A stretch of DNA of 64,000 nt from Bugula neritina (lineage: Eukaryota; Bryozoa; Gymnolaemata; Cheilostomatida; Bugulidae): the NCBI GenBank assembly GCA_964035545.1, contig OZ037767.1:5517680-5581679 (forward strand), given 5' to 3'. The position numbers were made by a program, and so were the translations under genes. Shown here in pieces: positions 10,601 through 44,209 of the stretch; position 1 is the stretch's first letter, and each line of letters opens with the position of its first letter. Below the pieces are notes generated by a model. The model was given only the letters and a program-made list of their open reading frames with translations. It was not told where the DNA came from and made no database searches.

Positions 10601-13600
10601 CATGTTATATTTTATTTGATCAGAAATTTTCTAGATTAACCTTTTCTGGTTTATCCATTTCTTTCCTCCCCAAACCAAAGTCGGCTGCCTGAAGGTTATG
10701 AGTCACCGACCGAATATGAAAGTTAGGATCTGGGGAGTTTTTGTTCCCGTCATTAACTCCATCGTAATAGTTTGGGTTATCCGCAAACCTGCGACACATG
10801 AAATAATAATGTTTTTCTGGACAACAAGCAATTCTTGTAATGAAAGGCAAATCCTACTTTTAGCTTTTGTGGATGAAGTTTTTATTTTAACACAGACAGC
10901 CATCTATGCTGGATTTACCTTCTCAAGACAAAACAACAAAAGTTATGATAAAGGCAGCAGCAAATCTGTAACTAAATACAATAGATTGTGAATAGTCGCA
11001 CATTTCATTATTAAAAACTGCTGTATTCAACAGCATACTGAAATTTACATAACAGACAAATTTAGGTACGTGGGATTGTTTTTGTTATCTTTTGTTATAC
11101 TTGTTGATATTAATTTCACACTCAACTCACCTGATGATTCGTTCCATCATTGAATATTTACCAACTTCGTTTGCTGGAATAAGCATTTTTTTAAAATAGT
11201 TCATTACAGACTTGAAATGTGTTAGAGGGTAGCGGACGACTCCTACAAAATCAAAATCAAACGATTGACAACCCTGAATTTTTGTTCAGACACTTTGATT
11301 CATGTTCTGCTAAATTTACTAGTTATAAATTTTGTTAACATAATTAAGCTAAAGTAATATTAAATTTATCAGGTACTTGTCAATTTAGCATATGCAGGAT
11401 TCAATTAAATTTTACCAATAAATTTAGGGTTGTTGGGAAGAATTTTCCTGATGACGGTTTTATTGAATACGGCGTGATTCACCAAAACATTGAAGTTCAT
11501 AGTGTTATTCCAATGAGGCAGAACAAATCTGCCAGGATCCAACTTGTAGGGCCATCCAAGGTATATATCCCCTACAAAATAAATTGATAACAATTTATAT
11601 CTTGTACAAAAGTGATTGTATATTGTAGTGTAGTGTATATTTAAAATAAAAGTAAGGATATTATGGCGCTTAACACGAAGTGAGTAGTGTTGAGTTAAAC
11701 CAGCAGCCCCTGTGGTGTAATTGGTTAGCGCCTGCTTGAAAGCTAGAGGTGTGTGGTTCAAATCTCAGTGGGAGCAAATTTTACAAGCTATTTTGGCCTT
11801 TAGTAAAGTGTAGTAGGACTTCCAGGCAGTTGGGAGGCCAGGGAAGCCGGATGACTTGAGGAGCAGGAGAGGGGCCGGTGGAGCTCATGGAACTGGTAGG
11901 ATGTAGTGCTGATTGTTAACTCAGCAACCCTTGCGGTGTAATTGGTTAGCCTCCTAATTGCAAGCCGGAGGTTTGTGGCTCGAATCCCAGTGCTGAGGGC
12001 AATTATTTTACAAAATGTACTATGTCTGTACCAATATGATGTTTGGAAGTAAGCAAATGCATGCTGAATGTAAAAGGTGAATTTAAAGTATGTATGCTAG
12101 ATGTATGAAGTCTTATCAAGTGTAACAAGGCTATTTAAAGTATAGAGAATCAAATTGTTTACAACCTTGAACTTTAACTTTAGGACATCATGTGCAATTC
12201 CATGCACAAAGTATTACATAATTCAAAATGAGTGGAAACTAAGATTTCATGAAAATCACTTTGGGTGAGCAATTGACAAAAAGCAACTACAGATAATTCA
12301 GTAGAGCTTTCAATGGAGATAAAAAAAAATACATCAAGTTTCATTTGCACCAATTTGTTGACTAAAGGGTGATCTACAAACCTTGTCTTGGGACAGCAAA
12401 CGACAAGTTATGTGTGTGACCAAATCGTTGTAGTATAGATATGAGGGTGGTAGAACCAGCTTTATGAGTTTTCACAAATGCAAAGTCGACTACTTTATTG
12501 CATGTCTGTGTAGACATAAACTCGTGTGTCTCAGGGCTAGAAAGAGAAGGTACAGAAGAATTAATATATATTTTGCAAGCTTCATGACTTCTAGGTGATC
12601 CCTACAGTTACCTGAGCTCTCTGGCTTAGATTTATACATTTTTTAAATAGACGTTAGTAAAAACATAAGTTTATACTAATGCAAAGGTGTGGGCCACGGT
12701 ATCCTGTTTATCCTGTTCTGTGCTAATGATTGGACAAATCCCAAAACAGCTGCTGTGCACAGATTGTTATATATATATCAAAAGTGTATCAAGCAACCTG
12801 GGAAAACAATTTTTTAAAATTCTGGAGGAAGAAATACCCACAGACCACAAACTCTACAAAATTTTCAACAAAAACAACATAAAACTCAGTTACAGCTGCT
12901 GCAGAAATTTAAACAACATAATCAACAGCCACAATAAAAGATTACTCAACCCAGCAAACCAACCTCCTCGAGAATGTAACTGCAGAAACAACACAGTGTG
13001 CCCACTAGATGGAAAATGCCTCACAAAGTGCATCATATACCAAGCTACAGTTACAACCAAAGATGGCAGCCAACCCCAGACTTACGTGGGAACATCAGAA
13101 ACAGAATTCAAAACCAGATTTTATAACCACAAATCAACTTTTAACAACAAAACAAAAAAGAACCATACTGAATTGAGCAAATATATCTGGAAACTAAAAG
13201 ACAAGAACACCCATTTTGACATATCATGGAAAATTATGAAAAAGACCAACTCATACAACAAAGTCACTAAAAGATGCAACCTCTGCCTATGGGAAAAATA
13301 TTTCATAATATACCAGCCCAGCAAATCTTCCCTTAATAACAGAAATGAAATTCTATCCACATGCAGACATGCACGTAAGCACTACCTGGGCAACATCACA
13401 TAACAATACTAACAACTCTCAACCATAGTACTACCTATTATAAATTAGCCTTTCCATCAAACATCTAGCTTTTATAGTTTAATCCTTTAGAAAAAGAGCA
13501 ATTTAATTAATTAATAGATAACACCAAATCCACTACTATGTTTGCATTTCGTTTTACGTTGTGTTTAGCATGATAGTTTTCTTTATGTAAAAATTTGAAT

Positions 13601-13736
13601 AATCGGTATGCTTCATAGATTTTATTTATTTTTAGTCTAACACCTGAGGAGTGCAGTTTACTGCACGAAACTATATAGTCGTGTAAGATTTTTTAAATAA
13701 AATATATATGTATCATTAACAATCTGAACACACTAC

Positions 13737-13810
<74 letters not shown>

Positions 13811-14594
13811 GTATATATATTCAGTATATATATTCAGTATATATATTCAGTATATATATTCAGTATATATATTCAGTATGTAGGCTATAATAAATGTTTA
13901 ATCTACTTTCTTCCTACAACTGTAAACTGTATTTACTGCATTATTAGTACAATGGATACATGGATGGAGTTTCAGAAGACAACTATATTTTTATAGTTTA
14001 AACCTGGTTTTATATTTTTCGTTCAAAAACAAAGCTATCTACAATTGTCGTTTCTAGCCTAGCTGATAATTCTACAGATATTTTAAATGAAAAGTAGTTT
14101 TAGACTACAAATCGGTACCAAAAATATTCTCATAGACTTTTCCAGTAACTACATCTATTTCCTGTTCCATCTGTTATGACCAGCTCTTTCAGCTGTCTAC
14201 TAATCAATTGAAGTGAACTGGCAGTTAACTACAGCTAATCCAATATTCATAACAACACAACAAACACAAAGTAACACGCAACAAGTTACTAAAACCTTTT
14301 GGGTGTTTAAAAAACATGGCAAGGCAACAAAATATCACTGTCACTAAGGCAAGACTTTGGTGGGTTTCAAATGTTCAAAGTAGATGATACATACTTGGAT
14401 CTAAATGCGGTATCCTCTGGCATTCTCTCCCATCTCTTATCCTTGACATCAGAACTCATGAATGATTTGACGTTTTTTATAACTTTGCTTCCTTGTAGAA
14501 CCATAATGTTATCATGATTCGATAATAAATATAAGGCTGGAAGTGTCAGCGCAACCATTACAAAAACTATCACTTTGTAACGTCGAGTTTGCAT
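7682..14594 (-). CDS. Gal3ST-like sulfotransferase G1, 8 exons
   Basis: Coding exons (minus): 14594-14395, 12536-12382, 11571-11416, 11242-11131, 10788-10641, 9245-9095, 8498-8296, 7945-7682. Every intron has GT-AG ends and phases join without a break, giving 462 codons plus stop. The start sits in a strong CCACCATG context. Residues 1-7 are a short cytosolic tail, about 8-25 a membrane anchor, then a stem: type II Golgi topology. The 5'-phosphosulfate motif [11 protein letters not shown] lies near residues 87-97 (exon 2) and the 3'-phosphate motif [11 protein letters not shown] near 172-182 (exon 4). Exons 6-7 carry the family blocks around [16 protein letters not shown] and [17 protein letters not shown]. 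Known of the family: transfer of sulfate from PAPS to the 3-OH of galactose on glycolipids or glycans. The acceptor cannot be read from sequence. The C terminus stops about 30 residues earlier than in G4. Intron 1 holds a Penelope-like element, intron 5 an inverted repeat. Confidence 0.88.
9499..10521 (-). repeat. Repeat E in inverted orientation inside G1 intron 5
   Basis: The reverse complement of this ~1.0 kb stretch matches repeat E of the modules (for example 1188-2325). The same intron in G2 and G3 runs straight from the GCAAGCA block to the GAACTGG block, so the segment is an insertion specific to G1. I see no coding region or clear terminal repeat. It behaves like a non-autonomous mobile element. 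Confidence 0.7.
11704..11776 (+). other. tRNA-like sequence with A and B boxes
   Basis: TGGTGTAATTGG (A box) and GGTTCAAATC (B box) are spaced as in a tRNA, with roughly complementary ends. The anticodon stem does not pair well. It lies in G1 intron 2. It is more likely a tRNA-derived SINE head or tRNA pseudogene than a working tRNA. Confidence 0.45.
11923..12001 (+). other. tRNA-like sequence, second copy in G1 intron 2
   Basis: A box GGTGTAATTGG and B box GGCTCGAATCCC, with a CCTCC/GGAGG arm. It is about 150 bp from the first copy and in the same orientation. The shared flanking sequence suggests a local tandem duplication. Confidence 0.45.
12717..12763 (+). ncRNA. Decayed hammerhead ribozyme relic
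   Basis: Stem I pairs 12717-12722 with 12758-12763. The core CTAATGA (12723-12729) should be CTGATGA. The stem II hairpin has a CAAA loop. AAA stands where GAA is invariant (12743-12745). Stem III pairs ACAG with CTGT, and the cleavage base is G. The architecture is complete but three core positions are mutated, so it should be inactive. It sits directly before Penelope-like coding sequence, a known location for hammerheads in these elements. Confidence 0.55.
12765..13403 (+). pseudogene. Penelope-like element: RT tail and GIY-YIG domain, 5'-truncated
   Basis: An open frame ending at 13403 reads through the end of the Penelope reverse transcriptase region (around KIFNKNNIKLSYSC), a cysteine cluster (CNCRN...CPLDGKC) and a GIY-YIG endonuclease of the Penelope type (IYQATV...TYVGTSETEFKTRFYNH, later CNLCLWEKYFI). 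Reverse transcriptase motifs are missing, so this copy is 5'-truncated, as is usual for these retroelements. It lies in G1 intron 1 on the strand opposite the gene. The open frame extends upstream to 12687, but that part covers the hammerhead relic and is probably not coding. Confidence 0.85.
13636..13688 (+). ncRNA. Hammerhead ribozyme, complete core
   Basis: The core CTGAGGA is at 13644-13650; position 7 is free in hammerheads, so G is allowed. Stem II pairs 13651-13656 perfectly with 13661-13666 around a TTTA loop. The invariant GAA is at 13667-13669. A short stem III pairs 13670-13672 with 13677-13679 around ATAT. The cleavage base is C13680. Stem I pairs 13636-13643 with 13681-13688 with one mismatch. 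All invariant bases are present. Penelope-like elements are known to carry hammerheads with very short stem III. This one is in the 3' part of such an element, so self-cleavage of the element's RNA is the expected role. Confidence 0.8.
13739..13880. repeat. TA microsatellite with ATATATATTCAG minisatellite
   Basis: About 34 TA units are followed by tandem copies of a ~15-bp unit containing TTCAGTATATATA. The paralogous tracts in G2 and G3 intron 1 lie at 23453-23690 and 50560-51195. Confidence 0.9.
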
Positions 14595-15590
14595 GGTGGA
14601 AGTGGCTAGGAACCAGTCTATAGATTCTATGTCACGGAATATAACTCAGCCAGACAATTTTGGTTACTGTAAGAGAAAGAAGAGCATTATAATGAATAAA
14701 CTAGTACCCTAGTATTGATCTTAAACAATTATCAGCTAGTACACAAACAAAAAACTACTAACTCATTAATTGACACTAAAAGTATACCAAACTTACAAAC
14801 TATTTTTAGAAGTAAAGAACCATATTAAACTAATTTTTTAATTTGTTTGGGCATTCTACCAAAGAAGTTGCATTTATCACATGAAATGAGATTTTTAATA
14901 CAAAATAATTATTTGAGTGGATACTACCAATAATACATTAACTTACTTGAAAGTACGCTAACTCAGTATCACACATCTCAATATACACCAACTCACATGC
15001 TGTATAGTTGTCTATTATGTTATTGAAAGTATATAGTCCTGTATAGTTAACTGGCTTGTAGCTGCCTATAAGGAATACCTGAGCTAAACTAATCATATTT
15101 TTACTTTGAGTTAATCAATGGAAAGCAAGCATTTCTATGATGCTATTGTGAACACAGACAGTGAGAATTTCCATATCACAATAGCAACTAATATTCAGCT
15201 CATTATGTAGTGTTAACTCTATTTATTGTGCAGACTGCTAGTGAGCAATTAGGCACATAAAGCTAAATAAATAAACTGAAAACGTTTGTATAATATCATC
15301 TCATCATTTTATATGATCAATAAAAATGTACTTAAGGTATTCTATTGTCAAAAACTTTAGTGTAAAACAAAGCAGTGTTGTATGGTAAAGACATTTCCAT
15401 CAAGTCATAACAAGTAATTCTTAGAGGTACTATAGAAGTTTTGATGTACTGCATACAGCTGTAACTCTTTATAATATTTCCTGATCTGATTGCTGCTTAT
15501 TACTTTTCATGAGAAACTGTTACACCAACTTTATTGTGACCTTTGAACTGTCTGGGAGATCAAGCTCATTCCTCCTCATTATTTCTCATT
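14595..15590 (-). promoter_or_regulatory. 5' flank of G1, shared with G2 and G3
   Basis: This ~1 kb upstream of the G1 start is homologous to 41225-41990 (G2) and 51883-52860 (G3), so the three genes carry the same presumed promoter region. I cannot point to a TATA box or transcription start with confidence. Confidence 0.4.
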
Positions 15591-15599
15591 AATCTTGGT

Positions 15600-16436
15600 G
15601 GAATACACATGAAGCATTTGCACTTACATATTTTAGTCTAGCCTCTGCATTAGATCTTTTTAACTTCGGCTCTAATGACTCTTATACATAGCTAGCAGCT
15701 TCAGTTTTCCATACATCCCTTTGAAATAATATTATTTGTTGAATAGATCAGGCCGCTGAATAGTCTCAAACAACCTGGTGTTTGCAGGATCATTTCTCAT
15801 TAAGTTCTTGCAATACTCTAACTCAATACTGAAGGGGGGGGGGTTCTATTCAGAACCAGCAATCTCTAACTTTGGAATGGTGATTCCAGGTACTTTTTAG
15901 CTTCATTTTTCTAAAATTGAACAATTAAATTATGTTAGATTGAAATTTTTGTTAGCAACTTTGTGATCTTGATAATGATCACCACTGTTACTTAGTAGAA
16001 CTATATTTTATTATTTTTTTGACTAAGTATAGCTTAATATCTATTTTTTTGGGAAGTGAAATTTAAAATTAAAACTAAAACTTTGAAGGTCAAAATTTAA
16101 TCAATAGTCCTTTTTAATGGTTTATAATAGTATTTGAGATATTCACAGTAATGAAATCATCCAACCCACAAAAATTTAAAATATATATGTGAAAACAAGA
16201 TTGTTATAACACCTCAACACAATGAATCCTCACTTTGTACAGGGCGATATCTGCTGTACAATATGAAACTACCAGACTGTTTACAGATTTATAGTACATC
16301 AGCTCCTCTCCAAACCCTTTTTCTTTGCTAATTTCTCTTCATAACGTGGCATTGGCCCACTTATAAATCTGAAAATCCACACTCATCCAGTCTAGAAGTT
16401 TTTTTGCTGTTTTGGCAGGAATTGAGTCACTCTTAC
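15600..16436 (-). pseudogene. Gal3ST exon 7 + 8 cassette, broken (copy iii)
   Basis: Exon 7 homology spans 16436-16234 with intact splice sites. The conserved Trp codon in the LWREIS block is a TGA stop (16341-16339). Exon 8 homology starts at 15910. Near its SPWNAPF block it has a run of ten G (plus strand about 15834-15843) and an in-frame TAG, so it no longer encodes the C terminus. It lies between G1 exon 1 and the module downstream of G2, the same relative position as the 53 kb cassette. Confidence 0.8.
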
Positions 16437-16953
16437 CTTTTAATAGATAACATGATTACAAAATACAGCATATGAAGAGTGTTTTTATATTTATACAAAA
16501 AGCTGTGCAATTTACACATAGATCGATCTTCAACACTCTTCAAACGTTTATACCAGGGTACTAACCAGTAATGCTGCAGCAGGTTAGTTAATATTTGTAA
16601 TGCAGGCTTTCAGGGTAACTAGTTTAGGCCTTAAAGTGAAAGATGTGTGATTTATAACACACCCATAGTAATTATTTGGAAGCAAAACAAAAGAAGCTCA
16701 AGTTTTAATTCAGAAGAACAATGACCTAATAATATTAAGTTAATGTAATACCTTTTCTTGTTATTTCATAAACAATCTAAAAACATAATACCATTTAACA
16801 AAATGATGAGTACACAAGTGAATGTCTATTCATATGCTATACAAATCTTCCTGTTATGACTTTGTCTTGGGATAGCCTATCATCTATTTTAATATGGTAC
16901 TCCCCAGAAAAACATCCCATACTTTCAAAAACTGACTATAACCTCTCAAACAG

Positions 16954-17230
16954 TTGATTGTAGTTTACAATGAGATAAATGAGAAAGCTGAAATTATTAC
17001 GACATCATAATATACTGAGATCTGTTCCTTGCCTGAAAATAAGCAACCAAGCCAGTCTTCAACAAATAAGTATACAGCAGACCAAATGAATACTCAAATA
17101 ACAACAATGGAAATACAAAAGCAGTAAGAAGAAGACAACCCCACTCAAGAGGTTGATGACGCTCTGGATAAAAAAGCTATTCTCTCTGCTCAACAATTTT
17201 ACATAGTAGGTAAATTCATTTTCTTGATAA
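16954..17230 (+). pseudogene. Orphan exon-like ORF, copy iv (deletion and stop)
   Basis: Same block, with an internal deletion near 17077 and CAG changed to TAG-type stop near 17125. It is not translatable across its length. Confidence 0.4.
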
Positions 17231-19746
17231 TTTATGTATTATTGTCTATTGTATCAAGTTTTAGCTTTCATGTAAAAACCTTACACAAGTTCTGTGTGCA
17301 AGAATGAAGTAAAATTTGATGCGAATGTTAAGAACATTATAGAGTGCCTGCATACTTTAAATTAACACTCTAGAGTCTAGAGTTTAGACTTTAGTTGGTA
17401 ATAAAAAGTGGTAAATTAAATAATATTAGGTAAACCCAAAAAAGCAACAAATCATACCATAGGCTTCGCCCACTTGTCATTCTTTAGTCAGATTGTTTGG
17501 AAAACAAAGTTTTATAAATGAACAAAATATTTAGGAATGTAGTTAATGTTAATTTTACGTGACTCAAATAATTACATATTTGAAATCTAACAAGGTTCCC
17601 ATATAAATTGTCTAACCATTGTATATCTGCCCCTTTCATTCAAATAATACTAATGCAGCTTGACCTGCTGAAAAAGTGCAATGGTAGCTATAAACTTAGC
17701 GTCGCCACTAACTATAGATGAGTTGTTCTGGTGTTGGTTTTCGTAACTTTATTTTTACTTATTCCAACTGCCGTAAGAAATTATAAAAGTAGGTTAATAT
17801 ATGCAATTATAATAGGTTTTTAAAATAAAACCAACAAAAATAAAAACCAACAATTATTTATGACTTGTAAAGTATTCAAACATATATACATATTTTGGTA
17901 TAATCACCTCTTGCCTTCTTTTAGTGGCTAGCTAGAGTGAGTTTGATTCTAGGAAACGACATTGTAGGTTTACTAAAAATATTTAAAGTTTATAATAAAA
18001 ATGACATCAAATGATAACTGCCATAGACAAAGTTAAGTAATTATATCAGTTAAGACAAGTAATGATGCATGTATTACATAAACAAAGATTAAACTTGTAT
18101 TCAAAGTTGACTTGAATTTGTAGTATACTTGCAGTAAAATACTGTTATGAGTAAAAGTAAAACTTTAAGCCACAAATTAGGGTTCTATCCTGTGACAATC
18201 TGATCAATAACTGGAGAGCCTGCCTTTAGAATTCACAATTTCATGAGAAATCTAGTATAAAGTAAACACGTAGTCATGAATTCTATCATGCACTGACCAC
18301 ACTGACATTTTGAACTTGTTAAACTCCTAAACATGTCAAATAAACCAAATATTTATTATTAAGTTGAAATAGATAAAAATACTTAAGGAAAGCTTCAAAC
18401 TATTACAAATACTGAAAAAACAAAACTAACCCGTGCCTCTTTAATTTAATTTAAATTCAAATTCATCTATATTTTGGTAATTATATCATTAAAATTGATT
18501 GTTATTTATGCGATAGAACTTGCATTGCTAGCGCTACTATTCTACTAACTGTAGGTTTAACGTCTGCACTGAAACATCCGCGCTGTCAAGACGTAAAGCC
18601 ACAATCAATGGGCGAGGGCGTGGTGTTATCTAATTAATGAATTGACAAATAGCAGTCGTTGCGTAGGTGAGAATTACGTGATGTGATAATCTATTTGAGT
18701 GGAACGTTACGCTAAACGCAATGGTGAATGCTTAATCCTTAATAAACTGTTAGATATTCATTACGTTATGCTGCTTTTACAACTTGAAATAATTATGCTA
18801 TGTGATAACTTTACAATAAATGATAAGAAATAGTTAAATTAAAACGGCCATATTGCAATGGTCAGTTTACTAGATAATAGAACTACAAACTGTGCAGCAA
18901 AAAAGCTCTTTGGCAAGTATCAAAATATGACAAATATTATAAAGGATATAACGCAAAGTATATGGTAAACACACAGCAGTGAAAGTTCATTATTCTTTTT
19001 TCAGTAAAGATATTTTCATAAGTTTGCCAATATGATACAGTTGTGTAGAAATAATAAAGAAATCATTAATGTCATGTTAAACTTGAAAGCATTTGTGTAA
19101 TTAGTAGGCCCAGGATACTTCTAATAACAAGCATGAAAATAACTATCAAGCTTTTTAACATTGGTATAATATACCATTTCATCATTTTATATGATAAATA
19201 AAAATGTACTTCAGATCTTTATATTAACAAAAAATTTAGTACAAAACAAATGCATTAAGTTGTATGATAATGACTATTCTATCCAGTCATAACGAAATAT
19301 ATTTAGAGATTTTGATGGAAGTTGTGATACTGCATGCAACTGTGACTCTCTAGGACCTTTCCTAATTTAATTGCTGCTTGTTAGGTTTCATGAGAAACTG
19401 CTAATTTACCAAATTTATTGTGACCTCAGAACTGTCTGGAAGGTCAAGGTCTTTTTTTCTTGCTACTACTCTTTGATGTTGATGGAATATACATGAAGCG
19501 CTTTGCACTCGCATATTTTATTCAAGCTTCTGCATCAGAACTTTTTAAATTTGGCTTTGATTGCTTCAATATATATTCACTGGCTGCAGGTTCCCATTAA
19601 TGCTTGTGAGATAATATGATTTGTTGAATAAATCAGGCGCTGAATAGTTTGAAACTACCTAGTGCATATTTTACTCGAGCTTCTGCTGCAGATCTTCATG
19701 AATTCTGTTTTACTTTCCGCGGTGCAGACTTAACTGCTGGTTTAAT

Positions 19747-41224
<21,478 letters not shown>

Positions 41225-41989
41225 GGTGGAAATGGCTAGGGATCCAGTCTATAGATTCTATGTCACGAAATATAGGTCAGCCAGAACATTTCAGTTGCTG
41301 TAACAGAAAGAAGAGCATTATGATAGATAAACTAGTAGTAATAATTTTGAATAGACATCGACTAGTATAAAACCAAAAAAATACTAACTGATTTGACACT
41401 TAAGGTATGCTAAGCTTAAAAACTTTCATTAGAAGTAAAGAATCATATTGAACTAATTTTTAATTTATGCAATCTACCAAAGAAGTTGCATTTATCATTT
41501 GAAATGAGATTTTTAATACAAAATAATTATTTGAGTGGATACTACCAATAATACATTAACTTACTTGAAAGTACTCTAACTCAGTATCACACATCTCAAT
41601 ACACCAACTCACATGCTGTATAGTTGTCTATTATGTTATTGAAAGTATATAGTCCTGTATAGTTAACTGGCTTGTAGCTGCCTAGGAATACCTGAGCTAT
41701 ACTAATCATATTTTTACTCTGAGTTAATCAATGGAAAGCAAAGATTTCTATGATGCTATTGTGAACACAGACAATGAGAATTTTTATATATCAATAGAAA
41801 CTAATATTCAGCTCATTATGTAGTGTTAACTCTATTTATTGCACAGACTGCTAGTGATAGATTAGGCACATAAAGCTAGATAAATATTATGAAAACGTTT
41901 GTATAATATCCTTTCATAATTTCATATGATTAATAAAAATGTACTTGAGGTATTTTATTGACAAAAATTTTAGTATAAAACAAAGCAGT

Positions 41990-42920
41990 GTTGTATGGTA
42001 AAGCCATTTCATTACTTTTCATGAGAAACTGTTATACCAACTTTATTGTGACCTTTGAACTGTCTGGGAGGTCGGGCTCATTCCTCCTCATTATCACGGG
42101 CTTTCCATATACCGATCTCAGGTCGATCTCGTTGAGATCGGTCTGAGAAATGTGCTCAGATCGATCGTTTTTCCATGACAGTTTCAGATCGATCTCGCCG
42201 AAGTTGCCTCCTCTTAAGTGAAGGATACTTCAAAGGTATAATTTGTTCGCCAATTTGAGTGATTAAAGCTACTACTGTTGAAAACAAGATGGTCGTAGTC
42301 TAAAATTTAATCCCAGCTATAAACTATACGCAGCAAAGCTTTCAGTGTATGGTAATTTGGCCAATTTAAAATAATTAATTTTAATTTTTTAGCTTGACAG
42401 CTTATATGAAATTAATGGCTGTCTTGCAGATTATTAATAAACTTACAGGACTGTTAGGCTTAAAATTACAAAGAAAATAGCTAATGAAACTAAGTTTTAA
42501 TAGTCATTTAAATTCGGTTTAAATTCTCCCATTTTTTTTACCTTCTACTGCATATAATTGAGTTTTCCTAATCATTGTACTGAAAGTCAAAGTTTTGGCA
42601 TCCAGAAAAGTGGCTATCATAATTGTTTAATACTTTGCTTAGTAATTATCAATAAGTTATCATTTTTATTAGCAGACAACATTGTAGCGCGCAGTCTTTT
42701 TCTACTTCTCAGATCGATCTGGCGTCTTTCCATGGTCTTATTGACATGAGATCGATCTGAGTTCGAGCTCCACAGACCGACCAGCTCAGAACGACGGATA
42801 TCGATCTTTGGCGTCTTTCCATGGATCGATCTCGCTGAGATCGATCTGAGATCGGTACATGGAAAGCCGGTGTATTTCTCATTGATCTTGGTGAGATATA
42901 CATGAAGTATTGTTATCTTT
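41990..42920 (-). pseudogene. Gal3ST exon 8 tail fragment split by a transposon
   Basis: Positions about 41990-42094 and 42876-42915 match the 3' end and flank of the exon 8 cassettes at 15.5 and 52.8 kb. An inverted-repeat element (42095-42872) interrupts the match. The homology then stops abruptly near 42915 and unrelated sequence follows. It is the remnant of the cassette that should lie between G2 exon 1 and the G3 module. Confidence 0.6.
42095..42872. mobile_element. Inverted-repeat DNA element, 778 bp, TSD TAT
   Basis: Ends begin CACGGGCTTTCCATATACC and CACCGGCTTTCCATGTACC on opposite strands. They are followed by arrays of GATCGATCTGAGATCG-like subterminal repeats in both orientations. 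Flanked by TAT at 42092-42094 and 42873-42875; the uninterrupted paralogue at about 15580 has one TAT. The interior (about 42230-42690) is AT-rich with no credible ORF. CAC-type ends and a 3-bp duplication suggest a CACTA/CMC-like MITE, but the superfamily is uncertain. Confidence 0.8.
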
Positions 42921-44209
42921 TTCAGTATTGTGGGTTTTAGTGTGTAAACAATTTACTTCATAACACGTAACTAAATCAACTCTACAGTATAGTTCAAGTT
43001 ACAATAACACATTTATACAAGAATACACAATCCAAAACTACATCTATCAACACATCAATAACTACTCAGCACAGTGTTTACAGTTTGTCTGTCTACTCAT
43101 AACTAACTGTTACGCGGGAAGTCACAGTTACTAATTATAGTTCAAAATTCCTATTAGCGGGTTGTTGTCTTGGGTCATCTTCATAATATAGGGGTAACGA
43201 GGGGGGGGCACAACGGTCATAAGGGTACAAAAAGCCGGCCAAATTGTGAAAGAACTTATTGACTTGGAGTTTTGATTTTTTTTCATAAAAAGATATTGAC
43301 ATAATTATTCAGCCTTTTTAGTTTCAACACTTGCGGAACATACGTGTTGAAAAGGCGAGTAAAAAACTGTTTTTACCTACTTTTTGTAAATTTATACACT
43401 CAAAGGCAAGAAGCCTATATTTTACTAATATTGTTGCCATTGCTTGTCTCTACATCGCTTAACTAGTGTAACAGCAAACTCTGAAATAAATTTTCCTCGA
43501 GGCACATTTATTTTCAATTTGGCCACACGGGGCACAATGGGCCACGTTGACCGGGGCACAACAGGCCACCTGATTATTGCACCCTGATCACTGTTATTAG
43601 TTTGCCAAAAAAGTTGGTTGAAATGTTACTAAAATCTATAGACAGAGCCATTTCTGACCTTTTTGTAAAATATCAAAAGACATCATGGTAAGAGTACCAA
43701 ACTACAAGGTGAAGCTCTTTTAATATATACATCTGGTGAGGTTAAAGTTTTGCTATTTTTAATTTATACATAATACAAAACACTCTGCTGTTGCTACTAG
43801 TAGATAGTCATGATATTCATTATACATTATATCATTGAGGAAATATACATGTATCTGACTAAAATAAATTGTGATTTGCTCATTTGCTCCCCCTCCCCTC
43901 TCCCTTTCGTACTCCAGCCACAAACCGAGGCCATGCACCTTAGCTACAGTTCATAGAAAAAGTCCACTCAAAATTTTGTAGCACATGTTACTAAAGTTTT
44001 TTTTTCGATAAAAGTTCCTCTGAAGTGTAAATAAAAAAACATTTTTAGTTCTAAACAGTAATGATAATGGCACCGTAGAACCGAGTGAGGTGCGTTTGAT
44101 TTTGCCTTCCTCTGCTATCCGTGGTGGCACAAACTGTACAACTAAAACATAAATTTTGCTTTAGATCTGAAAGAATATTTTTATTTATTTGTAATATAAA
44201 GATAAGATT
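42916..44209. other. Unrelated insert between paralogous segments
   Basis: This is absent from the equivalent place in the other units. It includes repeated GGGGCACAA..GGCCAC blocks at 43199-43570, which look like remnants of an old repeat. I find no gene. Confidence 0.4.

Noticed and set aside
10698-10991. 97-codon plus-strand ORF, repeated at 21674 and 49002
   Set aside because: It is the antisense of Gal3ST exon 5. Its conservation is explained by the real exon on the other strand.
11704-11776. Functional tRNA gene
   Set aside because: The A and B boxes are good but the anticodon stem does not pair, so it was kept only as tRNA-like.
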